64,000 bases of DNA from Ferribacterium limneticum (GCF_020510565.1 NZ_CP075189.1:3896501-3960500); one strand, 5' to 3'; shown: positions 26,027-35,344, counted from the stretch's first letter. Made by a program: numbers and translations. The notes: generated by a model not told the origin, from the sequence alone.

Positions 26027-27079
26027 CTACTTTGCCGCCAACTGACGCTCCAGCTCGGCCACCCGGCGCTTCAGCGCGTCGACCGATTCCGAACGCTTGG
26101 CGCGTTGCGCCTCCAGCCCCGATTGAATCCAGTCGAGCCAGGCGGACAAACCATCGCCGCTGGTTGCCGAGACGCGGAAGATCGTTAAATCGGGATTGAC
26201 CCGGCGGGCGTTGGCTTCGGCCAGGTCGGCGTCGAATTCGAGGTAGGGCAGCAGGTCGACCTTGTTGAGCAGCATGACGTCGGCCGCGGCAAACATGTCC
26301 GGATACTTGAGCGGCTTGTCTTCGCCTTCGGTGACCGAGAGGATGGCGACCTTGTGGTGTTCGCCAAGATCGAAGGCGGCCGGGCAGACGAGGTTGCCGA
26401 CGTTTTCGATGAGGAACAGCGACTCGTCGGCCGGCTTGAGGCGCTCCATGGCGTGGCCGACCATGTGGCCGTCGAGGTGGCAGCCCTTGCCGGTGTTGAT
26501 TTGCAGGGCCTGAACGCCGGTGGCGCGGATGCGCTCGGCGTCGTTGGAAGTCTGCTGATCGCCTTCGACAACACTGATGGCGACCTTGTCTTTCAACAGT
26601 TCGATGGTTTTGCAGAGCAGCGTGGTCTTGCCCGAGCCGGGGCTGGAAACGAGATTGAGCGCGAAGATGCCTTTGTCGTCGAAACTCTGCCGGTTGGCCT
26701 CGGCGTAGGTGTTGTTTTTGGACAGGATATCCTGCTCGATCTGCACCATGCGGGCCTGCGACATGCCGGGCACATGGGCGCGGGCCGGGCCGGTGCCGTA
26801 GTCGAGATCGCCGGCGACGCCGTGTTCGTGGTGATGCTCGTCGCCATGGCTGTGGGCGTGTTCGCCGGAATGAACGTGGTCGTGGCTGTGTTCGCTGCCA
26901 TCGCCGTGGTGATGGCTGTGGGCATGGGCGCCAAGCGGCGCGGCGGCGTGGCTGTGATCGTGGTCATGCCCGTGATCGTGGGTGTGGGTATGCACGGTTC
27001 CGTCCTCATGGACGTGCGTATGTTCGTGCTCCCCTTCGATCTTCGTTTCCCCTGCGCCGCAGCCGCAAACTGTACACAT
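26027..27079 (-). CDS. hypB: HypB, nickel-delivering GTPase with long histidine-rich region
   Basis: 350 residues. The N-terminus has the high-affinity nickel motif CTVCGCG, then about 65 residues extremely rich in His (about 28 by eye, in [15 protein letters not shown] and [10 protein letters not shown]). The G domain follows: P-loop [11 protein letters not shown], the metal-site region [14 protein letters not shown], the [10 protein letters not shown] strand, and NKVDLL. HypB works with HypA to insert Ni into the apo large subunit. The His-rich stretch is as in HypB/HypN forms that store nickel, which fits the nickel-uptake genes at 2.6-7.4 kb. A C-terminal coiled segment ([16 protein letters not shown]) ends it. 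Confidence 0.96.
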   Translation of the reverse strand: MCTVCGCGAGETKIEGEHEHTHVHEDGTVHTHTHDHGHDHDHSHAAAPLGAHAHSHHHGDGSEHSHDHVHSGEHAHSHGDEHHHEHGVAGDLDYGTGPARAHVPGMSQARMVQIEQDILSKNNTYAEANRQSFDDKGIFALNLVSSPGSGKTTLLCKTIELLKDKVAISVVEGDQQTSNDAERIRATGVQALQINTGKGCHLDGHMVGHAMERLKPADESLFLIENVGNLVCPAAFDLGEHHKVAILSVTEGEDKPLKYPDMFAAADVMLLNKVDLLPYLEFDADLAEANARRVNPDLTIFRVSATSGDGLSAWLDWIQSGLEAQRAKRSESVDALKRRVAELERQLAAK

Positions 27080-27092
27080 ATCCGTCTCCTGA

Positions 27093-27434
27093 TTATTCGA
27101 TCTCTATTTCCTTGACCCGCATTTCCGTGCCGCCGGTGGCCTGGACCTGGTGGCTGCCGCATTTCGGGCAGGCGCCGTAGAGTTCCTGCATCGGCACTGT
27201 TTCGGCACATAGCATGCACCAGCCGGCGCCCGGCACGTTAACAATCTCCAGCGCGGCGCCTTGGGCAATGCTGCCGTGCGTCACCGCCTCGAAACAGAAC
27301 TTGATCGCCTCCGGCTCGACCGACGACATGCGGCCGATTTCCAGTACGACCAGCTTGACCCGCTTGGCATTCTCGCGTTTTGCGGTGTCTTCGACCAGTT
27401 GCAGCACGCCTTCGGCCAGCGACATTTCATGCAT
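27093..27434 (-). CDS. hypA: HypA, nickel metallochaperone
   Basis: 113 residues starting [13 protein letters not shown], with the Ni-binding His2-Glu3 at the N-terminus. The zinc site is two Cys pairs (WCMLCAET and [10 protein letters not shown]). It delivers nickel with HypB to the hydrogenase large subunits. It overlaps the end of hoxV by 8 bp and lies 13 bp from hypB. The length and motifs are standard. Confidence 0.96.
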   Translation of the reverse strand: MHEMSLAEGVLQLVEDTAKRENAKRVKLVVLEIGRMSSVEPEAIKFCFEAVTHGSIAQGAALEIVNVPGAGWCMLCAETVPMQELYGACPKCGSHQVQATGGTEMRVKEIEIE

Positions 27435-28356
27435 CGACTACCTCGGCGACATAGGGCAGACAGGGATCGAGCGCCAGTATGGCCCGGTTCAAGCCCCGTC
27501 TGGCCTGATCAAGAGAGGCAAACTGGAGATTACCGAGCAGGGATGACAGGGCCGTGGCATCGGCAAAATAACTGTCGGTCGGCGCCTGGACGCGGTAATT
27601 GGCCACCGCGCCCTCAACCACATGCACCGCATGGGTCAGTACGCCGCGCGCCGTCATGGTTTGCCCGACGCCCCAGCCGCCCTCGCCGGCACCGGCGACG
27701 GGAAACGGTGCTCTGCTGGCCAGGGCATCGACGGCGGCCAGGGTTTCGGCCAGGCGCGCCAGAAAAGCCGAGCGAATCGAGGTCGGTACAGGCAGCGCCG
27801 GCATTTGTGCCGCAGTGCCCTGCCAGTACTCCAGCCATGCCTCCGGGGCGAGCAAAGGGGCGGCAGGAATCTCCAGTTCGCCATCGTCCGGCGCCACTTC
27901 ATCGGTGCTGCGGTCAACCAGCATTTCGAGGCATTTTTCAGCAATCGGGCGCAGGCTTTGGTGCAACAAATTTTGCGTTACCGCCAGACAATCGCCACCC
28001 TGCCGCGCGTTGCGCCAGGCAATGAAAGCGTCCTTTTCCGGGCGCAGACCGAGCGCCGGCGGCCAATCGAGCAGCAGGCGCCAGAGATTTTCATGCAGTA
28101 CTTCCAGCCACAGTTCGGCGCTATCGAACACCCGTGGCGCCTCGTCCTGGGCCGCTGTCACTGCCGCCTCGGCCGCCGCCCGCTGGGCATGGGAGCACAG
28201 CGTGAACAAATAAGGAACCGTCTTGGTCACCACATCGGGCAACTGACCGATGAACAGGCGGGTGACCGAAGGGCGTTTAAGGTCGACGCGAATGTCGTGC
28301 AGGCCGCGCGCCTTGAAACGCGCCTTGACAGTGAGTAAGCCGGCGCTGGTGGTCAT
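27427..28356 (-). CDS. hoxV: HoxV/HupK, scaffold-like hydrogenase assembly protein
   Basis: 309 residues. The position (after hoxT, before hypA) and conserved pieces (DIRVDLKRPSVTRLFIGQLPDVVTKTVPYLFTLCSHAQ near the N-terminus, here quoted as RLFIGQLP and LFTLCSHAQ; AGEGGWGVGQTMTARGVL; a C-terminal ALDPCLPYVAEV) match HupK/HoxV. This protein resembles a hydrogenase large subunit that has lost its NiFe cysteines. It is thought to act as a scaffold on which the Fe(CN)2CO unit is held for the membrane-bound enzyme. The start overlaps the hoxT stop (ATGA). Confidence 0.85.
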   Translation of the reverse strand: MTTSAGLLTVKARFKARGLHDIRVDLKRPSVTRLFIGQLPDVVTKTVPYLFTLCSHAQRAAAEAAVTAAQDEAPRVFDSAELWLEVLHENLWRLLLDWPPALGLRPEKDAFIAWRNARQGGDCLAVTQNLLHQSLRPIAEKCLEMLVDRSTDEVAPDDGELEIPAAPLLAPEAWLEYWQGTAAQMPALPVPTSIRSAFLARLAETLAAVDALASRAPFPVAGAGEGGWGVGQTMTARGVLTHAVHVVEGAVANYRVQAPTDSYFADATALSSLLGNLQFASLDQARRGLNRAILALDPCLPYVAEVVDA

Positions 28357-28820
28357 CGCCCCAACCCGAGAAAGGCCCGGCGGCTGGTCGCCTTGGCTGG
28401 CGGCGGTTCGGCCAGCGGATCGGCAAACAGGGCGTGCGCCGCGGCCAGCGCCGTGAGGCGGGCGGCCTCGTGGCTGTCGAATTCGAGCGCCGGCGAGAAC
28501 AGCGAACAGAGGTGGTAGATGCCGATGCTGTCTTCCTCGGCCACGGTGAATTCATAGTCGCCGGACGGAAAATGCCAGTCGTGCTTGCTGCAGGCGGCCA
28601 GCGCCGGCCAGCCTTCGGCCTGACCGGGCAGGCAGAGCAGATTGATCGCCCACGGCGTGATCATCGCCCCGGCCCAATGGCCATCCGGCGTCCGCTGGAA
28701 ACCGACGGCCTCGACCTGCAGGCTCCGGTTGCAGATCGGCACATCGTGCATCCGGCTCCGGGCAATGGTGGCGAAGGCAGCGACCAGTTCGGGCGACGGG
28801 TCGGTCGTCCAGAACCTCAC
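28353..28820 (-). CDS. hoxT: HoxT/HupJ (HybE-family) hydrogenase assembly chaperone
   Basis: 155 residues with clear HybE-family blocks: NRSLQVEAVGFQR, AGAMITPWAINLLCLPG, HFPSGDYEFTVAEEDSIGIYHLCSLFSPALEF. Members act as chaperones that check the small or large subunit before Tat export. A second, diverged member lies between hypF and hypC. The 147-bp interval 28821-28967 between this gene and hoxR holds no coding frame I believe in; it has a short palindrome CCATGGCAAGCCATGG around 28938. Confidence 0.88.
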   Translation of the reverse strand: MRFWTTDPSPELVAAFATIARSRMHDVPICNRSLQVEAVGFQRTPDGHWAGAMITPWAINLLCLPGQAEGWPALAACSKHDWHFPSGDYEFTVAEEDSIGIYHLCSLFSPALEFDSHEAARLTALAAAHALFADPLAEPPPAKATSRRAFLGLGR

Positions 28821-28967
28821 TTGGCAGCCCTCATTCCGCCCTCCACTTACCCGGAACAGACACTATCCAAGGCCAGCGACCTGCCGGCAAAAGAAGTCCA
28901 GGGAGGGCCTGGACCTCATTCGCGGCCGGTCGCATTCCATGGCAAGCCATGGAGCCTTGCTCCCTGC

Positions 28968-29165
28968 TCATTCGGTCACCATGAACTTGTGTTTAGGCGC
29001 ATCACAGCCCGGGCAACACCAGTCATCGGGCAAATCGGCGAACGGCGTGCCGGGCGGAATGCCGCGCACGTCGTCACCCTGCTCCGGGTCATAGACCCAC
29101 CAGCAGATGCCGCATTCCAGCCGGTCGCCCGGCTGGACATTGAGAAACGAACCTTCGAAGCGCAT
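28968..29165 (-). CDS. hoxR: HoxR/HupI rubredoxin-type protein
   Basis: 65 residues with two CxxC pairs that bind one iron ([11 protein letters not shown] and [13 protein letters not shown]). In hup/hox loci this rubredoxin is required for making the active membrane-bound hydrogenase in air, probably during proximal-cluster assembly. It lies 11 bp after hoxQ. The first pair is CGIC followed by WWVYD, unlike the CxxCxYIYD of ordinary rubredoxins, as in other HupI proteins. Confidence 0.92.
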   Translation of the reverse strand: MRFEGSFLNVQPGDRLECGICWWVYDPEQGDDVRGIPPGTPFADLPDDWCCPGCDAPKHKFMVTE

Positions 29166-29176
29166 GAAGGAGGAGA

Positions 29177-30040
29177 CTAGACCGGCTCCACCATCATGTC
29201 GAGATATTCGCGCAGGCGTTCGACGGAATCGGTGAAATCCTCTTCAGCCGCCAGCGCCACTTCGGGCATGCCGATGACTTCGATGGAGTTGAGGATCAGC
29301 GCGTCCATGCTGTTGAAGTACTGCACCCACCAGACGTTTTTGAGCCGCGTGCTGGTGATCCGGCAATTGCCGTAGCCACGCGACAGGATCGACACTTCGC
29401 GGTGGCCGAGCCAGCCGTAGAGCGTGTCGAGATCGGCATCGCTGACCGGCAACAGCGTCAGGTTGATGATGTGCGCCGCGTCGCCGGGCTGCCAGGCCGC
29501 TGCCTGCATGCGGATTTCCTCGACGAGCGCTTGGGCGTTCATGCAGCCGACCGGGTAGTCGGGCGGCGGCAGATCGGCGGTCGCCGTGGCCAGCATCGTT
29601 TCGGTCAGGGGCGCCGGGATATCGCCGGTTTCGAGGCGATCGACCACCATCGCGCCATCGTCAGCGACCTGCAGGACGCGCCAGATGCCGGAAAATGCCG
29701 TCTCCTGAACGCGCCAGTGTTGCGGCGCCGTGGTGAAGGCGCTGACTTCGCCGAAGCCCATGGACTGATTGATCACATCGCGCATCGTCGCGTCAAGGTC
29801 GCGCAGGTTGAGCGTCGCGCCGCCGGCAAAGCCGACTTTCTCGGCCTCGTCCACATAGGCGCCGAGCAGGCTGGCCGCCAGATTGACCACCTCTTGCGCC
29901 ACGTTGTCGGGCAGGCGCGGCTGCGAGAAGGTTTCCATGCCTTTCGGCATCGGCAGGTAATCCGGCGTTTCATCGCCTTGCGAGCCGGGACCCATGGCGA
30001 CGACGGAAATCGGGAAGGGACGCATCGTGGACGGGTTCAT
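29177..30040 (-). CDS. hoxQ: HoxQ/HupH hydrogenase maturation protein
   Basis: 287 residues. Recognised from MGPGSQGDE and the [15 protein letters not shown] region at the N-terminus, and IYELTLLPVS-like ([13 protein letters not shown]) and [31 protein letters not shown] blocks, of which SRGYGNCRI and [10 protein letters not shown] are the tell-tale parts. HyaF/HupH/HoxQ proteins assist small-subunit maturation with HoxO, before Tat transport. The start overlaps the hoxO stop (ATGA). The order hoxO-hoxQ-hoxR-hoxT-hoxV matches the Cupriavidus membrane-bound hydrogenase operon. Confidence 0.9.
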   Translation of the reverse strand: MNPSTMRPFPISVVAMGPGSQGDETPDYLPMPKGMETFSQPRLPDNVAQEVVNLAASLLGAYVDEAEKVGFAGGATLNLRDLDATMRDVINQSMGFGEVSAFTTAPQHWRVQETAFSGIWRVLQVADDGAMVVDRLETGDIPAPLTETMLATATADLPPPDYPVGCMNAQALVEEIRMQAAAWQPGDAAHIINLTLLPVSDADLDTLYGWLGHREVSILSRGYGNCRITSTRLKNVWWVQYFNSMDALILNSIEVIGMPEVALAAEEDFTDSVERLREYLDMMVEPV

Positions 30041-30495
30041 GCGCAGGCTCCTTGCGTGCTGGCGGCGCGGACGGGGATGCCGATCGGCTTCGGTTGAGCC
30101 GGGCCGGTGAGCAGGCGGGCGATTTCATTCTGGTATTCGCTCCAGTCGCGGATGCCGTTGAGGACGCCAACGAACTGGCCATCACGCAGGAAGACGACGG
30201 CCGGGGCGCGCGGCACGCCGTATTGCTGCATCAGGGCCGCGGAAAAATCGGGGCCGGCGACCCAGCGGGCGATCTGCTCGCCGACCGGTTTGAGGGCTTC
30301 GGGCAGGATCACGCAGGCGTCCAGAACTTCGAGATTGCGCTGTGGGTCTTCGGTGAGGAGCAGTGCTGTCAGGCCGGCCGGGAATTCGGGATTGCTACGG
30401 TCAACCGGAAAAAAGCCGTGTTTTTGAAGTAATCGGCTGATGGCTGTTTCGAGTCTTTCGAGCGAGGTCGGGCCGGCTTTGAGTTCGAGGCTCAT
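30037..30495 (-). CDS. hoxO: HoxO/HupG, thioredoxin-fold hydrogenase small-subunit chaperone
   Basis: 152 residues with a thioredoxin-like fold lacking a CxxC (LLLTEDPQRNLEVLDACVILPE, VPRAPAVVFLRDGQFVGVLNGI), matching HyaE/HupG/HoxO, which bind the Tat signal of the small subunit. I start at the ATG at 30495, which overlaps the hoxL stop (ATGA); the longer open frame to 30792 only shadows hoxL. Residues ~24-35 (KHGFFPVDRSNP) are encoded by a dispersed repeat lying in the orientation opposite to the gene, so here the repeat is translated from its other strand. Confidence 0.85.
   Translation of the reverse strand: MSLELKAGPTSLERLETAISRLLQKHGFFPVDRSNPEFPAGLTALLLTEDPQRNLEVLDACVILPEALKPVGEQIARWVAGPDFSAALMQQYGVPRAPAVVFLRDGQFVGVLNGIRDWSEYQNEIARLLTGPAQPKPIGIPVRAASTQGACA
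30390..30430 (+). repeat. Dispersed repeat copy 11, inside hoxO
   Basis: GATTGCT and perfect core, then AAGCCGTGTTTTTGAAGT: the distal half has diverged. It is antisense to hoxO and gives GFFPVDRSNP in that protein. Confidence 0.85.
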
Positions 30496-30794
30496 GATTG
30501 TTGTGTCCTCAGGAAATCGGGGAGTTGGGGTTCGCGATCGAGATCGGCGAAGAAGGCAGAAAAATCGGTGGCGCCGGATTGCGCGGCATCGAGCGCATCG
30601 AGCGCCGCGTCGATGGCGGCCGCCCGCTCGGCGTCGATCACCTCGCGGGCTGCATCGAGAAAAGTCATGAGCCAGGTGCCCGGCAGTTGCTGACCGACCA
30701 GACTGAGGTCGACCCGCACTTCGCCGTTGCGGCCGGCACAGCGGGCGAAATGTTCGCCGCATTCGAGCACCTGGACGGGGATGCCGAGGCACAT
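30492..30794 (-). CDS. hoxL: HoxL/HupF, HypC-like chaperone specific for the membrane-bound hydrogenase
   Basis: 100 residues starting MCLGIPVQVLECGEHFARCAGR, with Cys2 as in HypC and the GTWLMTFLDAAREVID second block. Longer than HypC by an Ala-rich C-terminal tail. HoxL/HupF transfers the iron centre to HoxG and protects it in oxygen. The ATG lies one base after the hoxM stop and its own stop overlaps hoxO (ATGA). Confidence 0.92.
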   Translation of the reverse strand: MCLGIPVQVLECGEHFARCAGRNGEVRVDLSLVGQQLPGTWLMTFLDAAREVIDAERAAAIDAALDALDAAQSGATDFSAFFADLDREPQLPDFLRTQQS

Positions 30795-30795
30795 G

Positions 30796-31410
30796 TCAGG
30801 CAGTTTCCATATTCAGGAAACGCGCATCGCCGAGGCGATAAGCTACTTCCGCCGGCGGCCGTTCGGATTCATAAACATCCATCGCCAGCGCGTTGTCAGT
30901 GATGCCTTCGCTCAGCCCTTCACGCACCCGGCCGGCCGCGCCCCATTTTTCCAGCCAGTCGAGCGCGATGTTGAGGGCCGGCACCATCTGCGCCTTGACG
31001 ATATCGCGCAGGCTGCCGCCGAAATCTTCTAGCTGCTCGGCCTGAACGCCAACGAGAACGAGTTCAGCGGGCAATTTTTGCGTCAGTTCGGCGGCCATGA
31101 GCACTTCCTGAAAACCGGTCTGGTGCAGACTCATTTTCTTGACGCCCATGAAGCGTGGCACCTGATCGCCGACCACGACGCGCAAGTTGCCCGGCTCATC
31201 GCCGTAATCGACGGCGTCGAAGACCAGCAGGCAATCGGCCTCCTGGACGTAGGGCAGCAGGTAGAGACCTTGCGTGCCGCCGTCCATCACCGTCACCTGC
31301 GGCGGAAATTCCCAGCCGGCGTTGAGGGCTTCGACACAGCGCACGCCGAAACCTTCGTCGGCCCACAGGATGTTGCCGATACCGAGGACCAGTATGCGTT
31401 TTGAAGTCAT
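30796..31410 (-). CDS. hoxM: HoxM/HupD, hydrogenase large-subunit maturation endopeptidase
   Basis: 204 residues starting MTSKRILVLGIGNILWADEGFG, with nickel-sensing Glu/Asp (DEGFG; VFDAVDYG) and a third ligand region MSLHQTGFQEVLMAAEL containing the conserved His. It removes the C-terminal peptide of HoxG after nickel insertion; the likely cut is after the His of CLACSTH. The start at 31410 is chosen because homologues begin here and a GGTGG-type ribosome site precedes it; the frame from 31464 adds 18 unlike residues. Confidence 0.93.
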   Translation of the reverse strand: MTSKRILVLGIGNILWADEGFGVRCVEALNAGWEFPPQVTVMDGGTQGLYLLPYVQEADCLLVFDAVDYGDEPGNLRVVVGDQVPRFMGVKKMSLHQTGFQEVLMAAELTQKLPAELVLVGVQAEQLEDFGGSLRDIVKAQMVPALNIALDWLEKWGAAGRVREGLSEGITDNALAMDVYESERPPAEVAYRLGDARFLNMETA

Positions 31411-31473
31411 TGTCACCACCTGAAAAAGTGCCCCGGGTACGGCTGTACGCCGGGGCGAACGCAAGTTGAAGCC

Positions 31474-32178
31474 TCAGTCCTTGAACATCCGCCAGCCGGA
31501 AATCATGGTGGAAATCAGCGACTGCCGGCTCATGATGTCCTCGCGGATCGCCGCGTAGACATGCACCAGCACGAAAGTCATCATGATCCACATGCCCAGC
31601 CGGTGCAGGTTATGCACCTGCATCGAGCCGCCAAGGGCCGGAATGACCCAGCCAAACAGGCTGTCCTGCCAGCTGCCCAGCCCGGCTCCTTCGCTGTACA
31701 GCGCGAAGCCGGTGAACAGCATGCCGACGGCCAGAATCGTGAAGAAGAAGAACATCATGAGCTGCGCCATCGGGTTGTGACCGACGTACTTCTTCGGTGT
31801 CTTTTCGAGGAACAGATACCAGCGCAACTCGAAGAGGACTTCACTCCACCACTGCGGATTGGTGATCGGCAGCCGGAAGATCTGCTTGGCGTGGTGATTG
31901 CCGACGAACGCCCAGTACACCCGCCCGAGCAGCCCGACAGCAAAGATGTAGGCGGCCGAGAAATGGGCGAAGCGGATGTAGCCCATCAGGAAGTTGTCCG
32001 ACGCTTCGCCGGGCATCGTCGGCAAGGGTTTGCCGATGAAATACCCGGTTACCGCCAACACCACCATGGCCAGCGCATTGATCCAGTGCCACAAACGGAC
32101 CGGTGCCTCGTAGACATAGATCGAACGGACTTGTTTACCGTGCCGTTCGGCTTCCAGCATGTCCTGTTGAGAGAGCAT
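31474..32178 (-). CDS. hoxZ: HoxZ/HupC, cytochrome b subunit anchoring hydrogenase to the quinone pool
   Basis: 234 residues, four transmembrane segments. Conserved histidines for two b haems are in VRLWHWINALAM, RFAHFSAAYIFA and LHRLGMWIMMTFVLVHVY. It is the Ni/Fe-hydrogenase b-type cytochrome that takes electrons from HoxK and reduces ubiquinone on the membrane. It follows hoxG by 22 bp. The length is typical of HupC/HyaC. Confidence 0.95.
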   Translation of the reverse strand: MLSQQDMLEAERHGKQVRSIYVYEAPVRLWHWINALAMVVLAVTGYFIGKPLPTMPGEASDNFLMGYIRFAHFSAAYIFAVGLLGRVYWAFVGNHHAKQIFRLPITNPQWWSEVLFELRWYLFLEKTPKKYVGHNPMAQLMMFFFFTILAVGMLFTGFALYSEGAGLGSWQDSLFGWVIPALGGSMQVHNLHRLGMWIMMTFVLVHVYAAIREDIMSRQSLISTMISGWRMFKD

Positions 32179-32200
32179 GATTGCCTCCTTTCCGGACCGC

Positions 32201-33991
32201 TTAGCGGACCTTGACCGACGTCATTTCCTGTCCATCCGGGCTCATCACATGCGTCGAGCAGGCCAGGCAGGGATCGAAGGAATGCAGCGTGCGCAGGATT
32301 TCGAGCGGCTCGTCAGCCTTGGCCACCGGGGTGTCCATCAGCGCCGCCTCGAAGGCACCGATCTGGCCCTTGTGGTCGCGCGGACCGCCGTTCCAGGTGG
32401 TCGGCACGACGCACTGGTAGTTGTCGATCTTGGTGTCCTTGATCTTGATCCAGTGGCCGAGTGCGCCGCGCGGCGCTTCGGTGAAACCGGCGCCCATCGC
32501 TTCCTTCGGCCAGGTGCTCGGCTCCCACTTTTCGATGTTCGCCGTGTTGAGGTCGCCTGCCTTGAGGTTGGTCATCAGCTTGTCAAAGAAATAGGACATC
32601 TTGTGCGCCGCCCACTGGCATTCCAGACCGCGCGCCGCAGTGCGGCCGAGGGTCGAGAACAGGGCGGTGACCGGCACGTCGAGTTCCTTGAGCAGGGCAT
32701 CGACCGGCTCCTTGAACTCCGGATTCTTCTGGGCGTAGCCGATGATGTAGCGGGCCAGCGGGCCGACTTCCATGGCGTGGCCGCGCCAGCGCGGGGCCTT
32801 GATCCACGAGTACTTGCCGCCTTCGTCGAGTTCCTTGATGTTGGTCTTGGTGCCCTTGGTGTTCGGGCCGAGCACGAAGCTCGGCTCGGTGACGCCGTCG
32901 AAGGGGTGCAGGCCCTTGCTTTCGTCGGCGTATTTGTACCAGGAGTGATTCACATATTCCTGAATCTGCTCCGGGTCCTTGAGGTCGATTTCATGGACCT
33001 TGGACAGGTCGCCATTGATGATGGCGCCGCGCGGCAGCAGCAGGTTGCCGGCCGAGTAGTCGTTGGCCTTGTCCGGGATGTCGCCGTAGGACATGACGTT
33101 CTTCGACGACAGGCCACCACCGTGCAGCCAGCCTTTGTAGAACTTGGCGATGGCGATCAGGTCGGGGATGTACACCTGCTCGGTGAACTCGATGCTGCGG
33201 TCGATGATGCTCTTGACCAGATTGAGCCGCTCCATGTTCACGGCGCCGACCGCCCCCGTGCCTTCCATGTTGATGGCGCAAGGCACGCCGCCGACCAGCC
33301 AGTTCGGATGCGGGTTCTTGCCACCGAAGATGGTGTGCACCTTGACGATTTCCTTCTGGAAATCGAGGGCTTCGAGGTAGTGCGCCACGGCCATCAGGTT
33401 GGCTTCGGGCGGCAGCTTGTAGGCCGGATTGCCCCAGTAGCCGTTCATGAATGGGCCAAGCTGGCCGGATTCGACAAATTTCTTGAGGCGATTCTGGATG
33501 TCGCGGAAATAACCCGGCGACGACAGCGGCCAGCTCGAAATGCTCTGGGCCAGCGCCGAGGTGGCTTTCGGATCGGCTTTCAGCGCCGAGACGACATCGA
33601 CCCAGTCGAGCGCATGCAGGTGGTAGAAGTGCACCAGATGGTCATGCACCTGCAGGTTGAGCTGCATGATGTTGCGGATACTGTTGGCGTTTTCCGGAAT
33701 CTTGATGTTGAGCGCATCCTCGACGGCGCGCACCGAAGTCAACGCGTGGGTGCCGGTACAGACACCGCAGATGCGTTCGGTGAAGGCCCAGGCGTCACGC
33801 GGATCGCGGCCCTTGAGAATGACTTCGAGGCCGCGCCACATGGTCCCTGTGGACACGGCATTGCGGATGACGTTCTTGTCGTCGAGATTGACTTCCACCC
33901 GCAGGTGGCCTTCGATGCGGCAGACCGGGTCAACGACGACGCGCTTGCCGGAGTTGTCGAGCTTGAATCCTTGAGTTTCGTAAGCAGCCAT
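32201..33991 (-). CDS. hoxG: Membrane-bound [NiFe]-hydrogenase large subunit
   Basis: 596 residues. The N-terminal NiFe ligand pair is in [15 protein letters not shown] (~residue 73-87) and the C-terminal pair in [11 protein letters not shown] 15-residue extension beginning VMSPDGQE follows that His and should be removed by HoxM after nickel insertion. With HoxK it oxidises H2 at the periplasmic side of the membrane. The sequence is of the group 1d/Hyd-1 type. It has no export signal of its own and rides with HoxK through Tat. It lies 3 bp after hoxK. Confidence 0.97.
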   Translation of the reverse strand: MAAYETQGFKLDNSGKRVVVDPVCRIEGHLRVEVNLDDKNVIRNAVSTGTMWRGLEVILKGRDPRDAWAFTERICGVCTGTHALTSVRAVEDALNIKIPENANSIRNIMQLNLQVHDHLVHFYHLHALDWVDVVSALKADPKATSALAQSISSWPLSSPGYFRDIQNRLKKFVESGQLGPFMNGYWGNPAYKLPPEANLMAVAHYLEALDFQKEIVKVHTIFGGKNPHPNWLVGGVPCAINMEGTGAVGAVNMERLNLVKSIIDRSIEFTEQVYIPDLIAIAKFYKGWLHGGGLSSKNVMSYGDIPDKANDYSAGNLLLPRGAIINGDLSKVHEIDLKDPEQIQEYVNHSWYKYADESKGLHPFDGVTEPSFVLGPNTKGTKTNIKELDEGGKYSWIKAPRWRGHAMEVGPLARYIIGYAQKNPEFKEPVDALLKELDVPVTALFSTLGRTAARGLECQWAAHKMSYFFDKLMTNLKAGDLNTANIEKWEPSTWPKEAMGAGFTEAPRGALGHWIKIKDTKIDNYQCVVPTTWNGGPRDHKGQIGAFEAALMDTPVAKADEPLEILRTLHSFDPCLACSTHVMSPDGQEMTSVKVR

Positions 33992-33994
33992 TTT

Positions 33995-35089
33995 TTACTG
34001 TTCCCCCTCTTTTTCCGGTTGACCGTGGGAAGTCGAATTCCGCGCCCTCGCCAGTGCCGAGACGGCGGCGTGGGCAGCAATCGCGGCGCCAACGGTGCCG
34101 GCGGCAGCCTTGCCAATGGTGTCGGCGTTCGCTTCGACGCCGAACTGCTTGATGTCGGTCACCCGGTCGTAGAAGCTGCCCTTGTCCCAGAAGCCCTCTT
34201 CAGAGCAACCGATACAGCCGTGGCCGGACTGCACCGGCCAGCTGACGCCGCCGTTCCATCGCATCGACGAACAGGCGTTGTAGGTCGTCGGCCCCTTGCA
34301 GCCCATCTTGTACAGACAGTGACCCTTGCGCGAACCCTCGTCGTCCCAGGCTTCGGCGAACTGGCCGGCATCGAAGTGGCCGCGGCGATAGCACTTGTCG
34401 TGGATGCGCTGGCCGTAAAACATCTTCGGGCGGCCCTGGCGGTCGAGCTCGGGAATGCGGTCGAAGGTCAGCATGTAGGTGACGACGCCGGTCATCACCT
34501 CGGCAATTGGCGGGCAACCCGGGACGTTGATGATCGGCTTGCCGGAAATCACCTTGTGCACCGGCGTGGCACGCGTCGGGTTCGGCTTGGCGGCCTGGAC
34601 GCAGCCGTAGGAAGCGCAGGCGCCCCAGCTGATGATCGCCTTGGCGTCGGCGCAGGTTTCCTTGAGCACTTCGACGAACGGACGGCCGCCGTGGATGCAG
34701 AACATGCCGTCCTCGTTGAGCGGCGGATTGCCTTCGACGGCAACGATGTAGTTGCCCTTGTACTTCTTCTTGACCTCTTCGATGATCGCCTCGGCCTGGT
34801 GGCCGGCGGCAGCCATCAGCGTGTCGTCGTAGTCGAGCGAGAGCATCGAGAGCACGACATCCTTGGTCAGCGGATGCGCCGAGCGGATGAAGGATTCCGA
34901 GCAACAGGTGCATTCCAGGCCGTGCAGCCAGATCACCGGCGTGCGCGCCTTGGTTTCCAGCGCATGGGCGATGCGCGGTGCGGCGGCAGAGCCCAGCCCG
35001 AGCGAGGTCGCGGTCAGGCTGCAGAATTTGAGAAAGCTGCGCCGGGTAATCCCCTGGCGGCGAAGCACTTCATAAAAGGTTTCGGTCAC
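33995..35089 (-). CDS. hoxK: Oxygen-tolerant membrane-bound [NiFe]-hydrogenase small subunit
   Basis: 364 residues. A twin-arginine signal ([12 protein letters not shown], residues ~14-25) precedes the mature protein. The proximal-cluster region reads ECTCCSESF and is followed by DGMFCIHGG and [11 protein letters not shown]. Together these supply the six cysteines, including the two extra ones equivalent to Cys19 and Cys120 of Cupriavidus HoxK and E. coli HyaA, that define oxygen-tolerant group 1d enzymes. The remaining Fe-S ligands ([41 protein letters not shown]) are present. A C-terminal anchor helix follows ([19 protein letters not shown]). The final ~11 residues, [12 protein letters not shown], are encoded by a truncated dispersed-repeat core. 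Confidence 0.97.
   Translation of the reverse strand: MTETFYEVLRRQGITRRSFLKFCSLTATSLGLGSAAAPRIAHALETKARTPVIWLHGLECTCCSESFIRSAHPLTKDVVLSMLSLDYDDTLMAAAGHQAEAIIEEVKKKYKGNYIVAVEGNPPLNEDGMFCIHGGRPFVEVLKETCADAKAIISWGACASYGCVQAAKPNPTRATPVHKVISGKPIINVPGCPPIAEVMTGVVTYMLTFDRIPELDRQGRPKMFYGQRIHDKCYRRGHFDAGQFAEAWDDEGSRKGHCLYKMGCKGPTTYNACSSMRWNGGVSWPVQSGHGCIGCSEEGFWDKGSFYDRVTDIKQFGVEANADTIGKAAAGTVGAAIAAHAAVSALARARNSTSHGQPEKEGEQ
34010..34032 (-). repeat. Dispersed repeat copy 12 (core only), forming the 3' end of hoxK
   Basis: Complement reads ACTTCCCACGGTCAACCGGA and on into the A tract; the distal A/T-rich part is lost. Frame gives HGQPEK, different from the TVNRK frame used in hypF and hypX. Confidence 0.8.
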
Positions 35090-35135
35090 TGGTATGTCCC
35101 CCGTTGGTTTTGTTGCCGAGCAGGGGAACCACTAC

Positions 35136-35150
35136 GCAAAGCGTGTGCCA
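35136..35150 (-). promoter_or_regulatory. Sigma-54 (-24/-12) promoter of the hydrogenase operon
   Basis: On the minus strand: TGGCACACGCTTTGC, an exact match to TGGCAC-N5-TTGC. The expected transcription start is near 35124, about 35 nt before the hoxK ATG. HoxA, encoded in the same cluster, is the sigma-54 activator expected to use it. Confidence 0.9.
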
Positions 35151-35164
35151 CACACCGGCACTTA

Positions 35165-35193
35165 TTGATTTATCGATTGGAATCAAGGCATTT
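35165..35193 (-). promoter_or_regulatory. Candidate activator palindrome and IHF site upstream of the hoxK promoter
   Basis: TTGATT (35165-35170) and AATCAA (35181-35186) form an inverted repeat with 10 nt between. AATCAAGGCATTT at 35181-35193 matches the IHF consensus WATCAANNNNTTR except at the last base. They lie 40-70 bp upstream of the predicted transcription start. IHF-assisted looping is known for hydrogenase promoters of this type. Binding here is inferred. Confidence 0.4.
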
Positions 35194-35344
35194 CCCAAGC
35201 CAAACCCGACCATGGGCAAGCCTTGACGAGGCGCCAGATGGTCACTGGCAATCCATGGTGGAAACTGCACTTCCACATCCGAATAGCCCGTCCGATTGAC
35301 TCCCATCAAGCGGAAAACTGCAGGAATCGTTCTAGAATTCGAAG

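Noticed and set aside
24106..26199. An open frame of 697 codons on the plus strand opposite hypF
   Set aside because: Same reason: antisense shadow of a GC-rich gene with no family motif, whereas hypF is unmistakable.
32177..35299. An open frame of 1040 codons on the plus strand opposite hoxZ, hoxG and hoxK
   Set aside because: It is the mirror of strongly biased codons in real hydrogenase genes on the other strand. The translation is low-complexity (Val/Asp/His/Arg-rich) with no recognisable domain and crosses gene boundaries.
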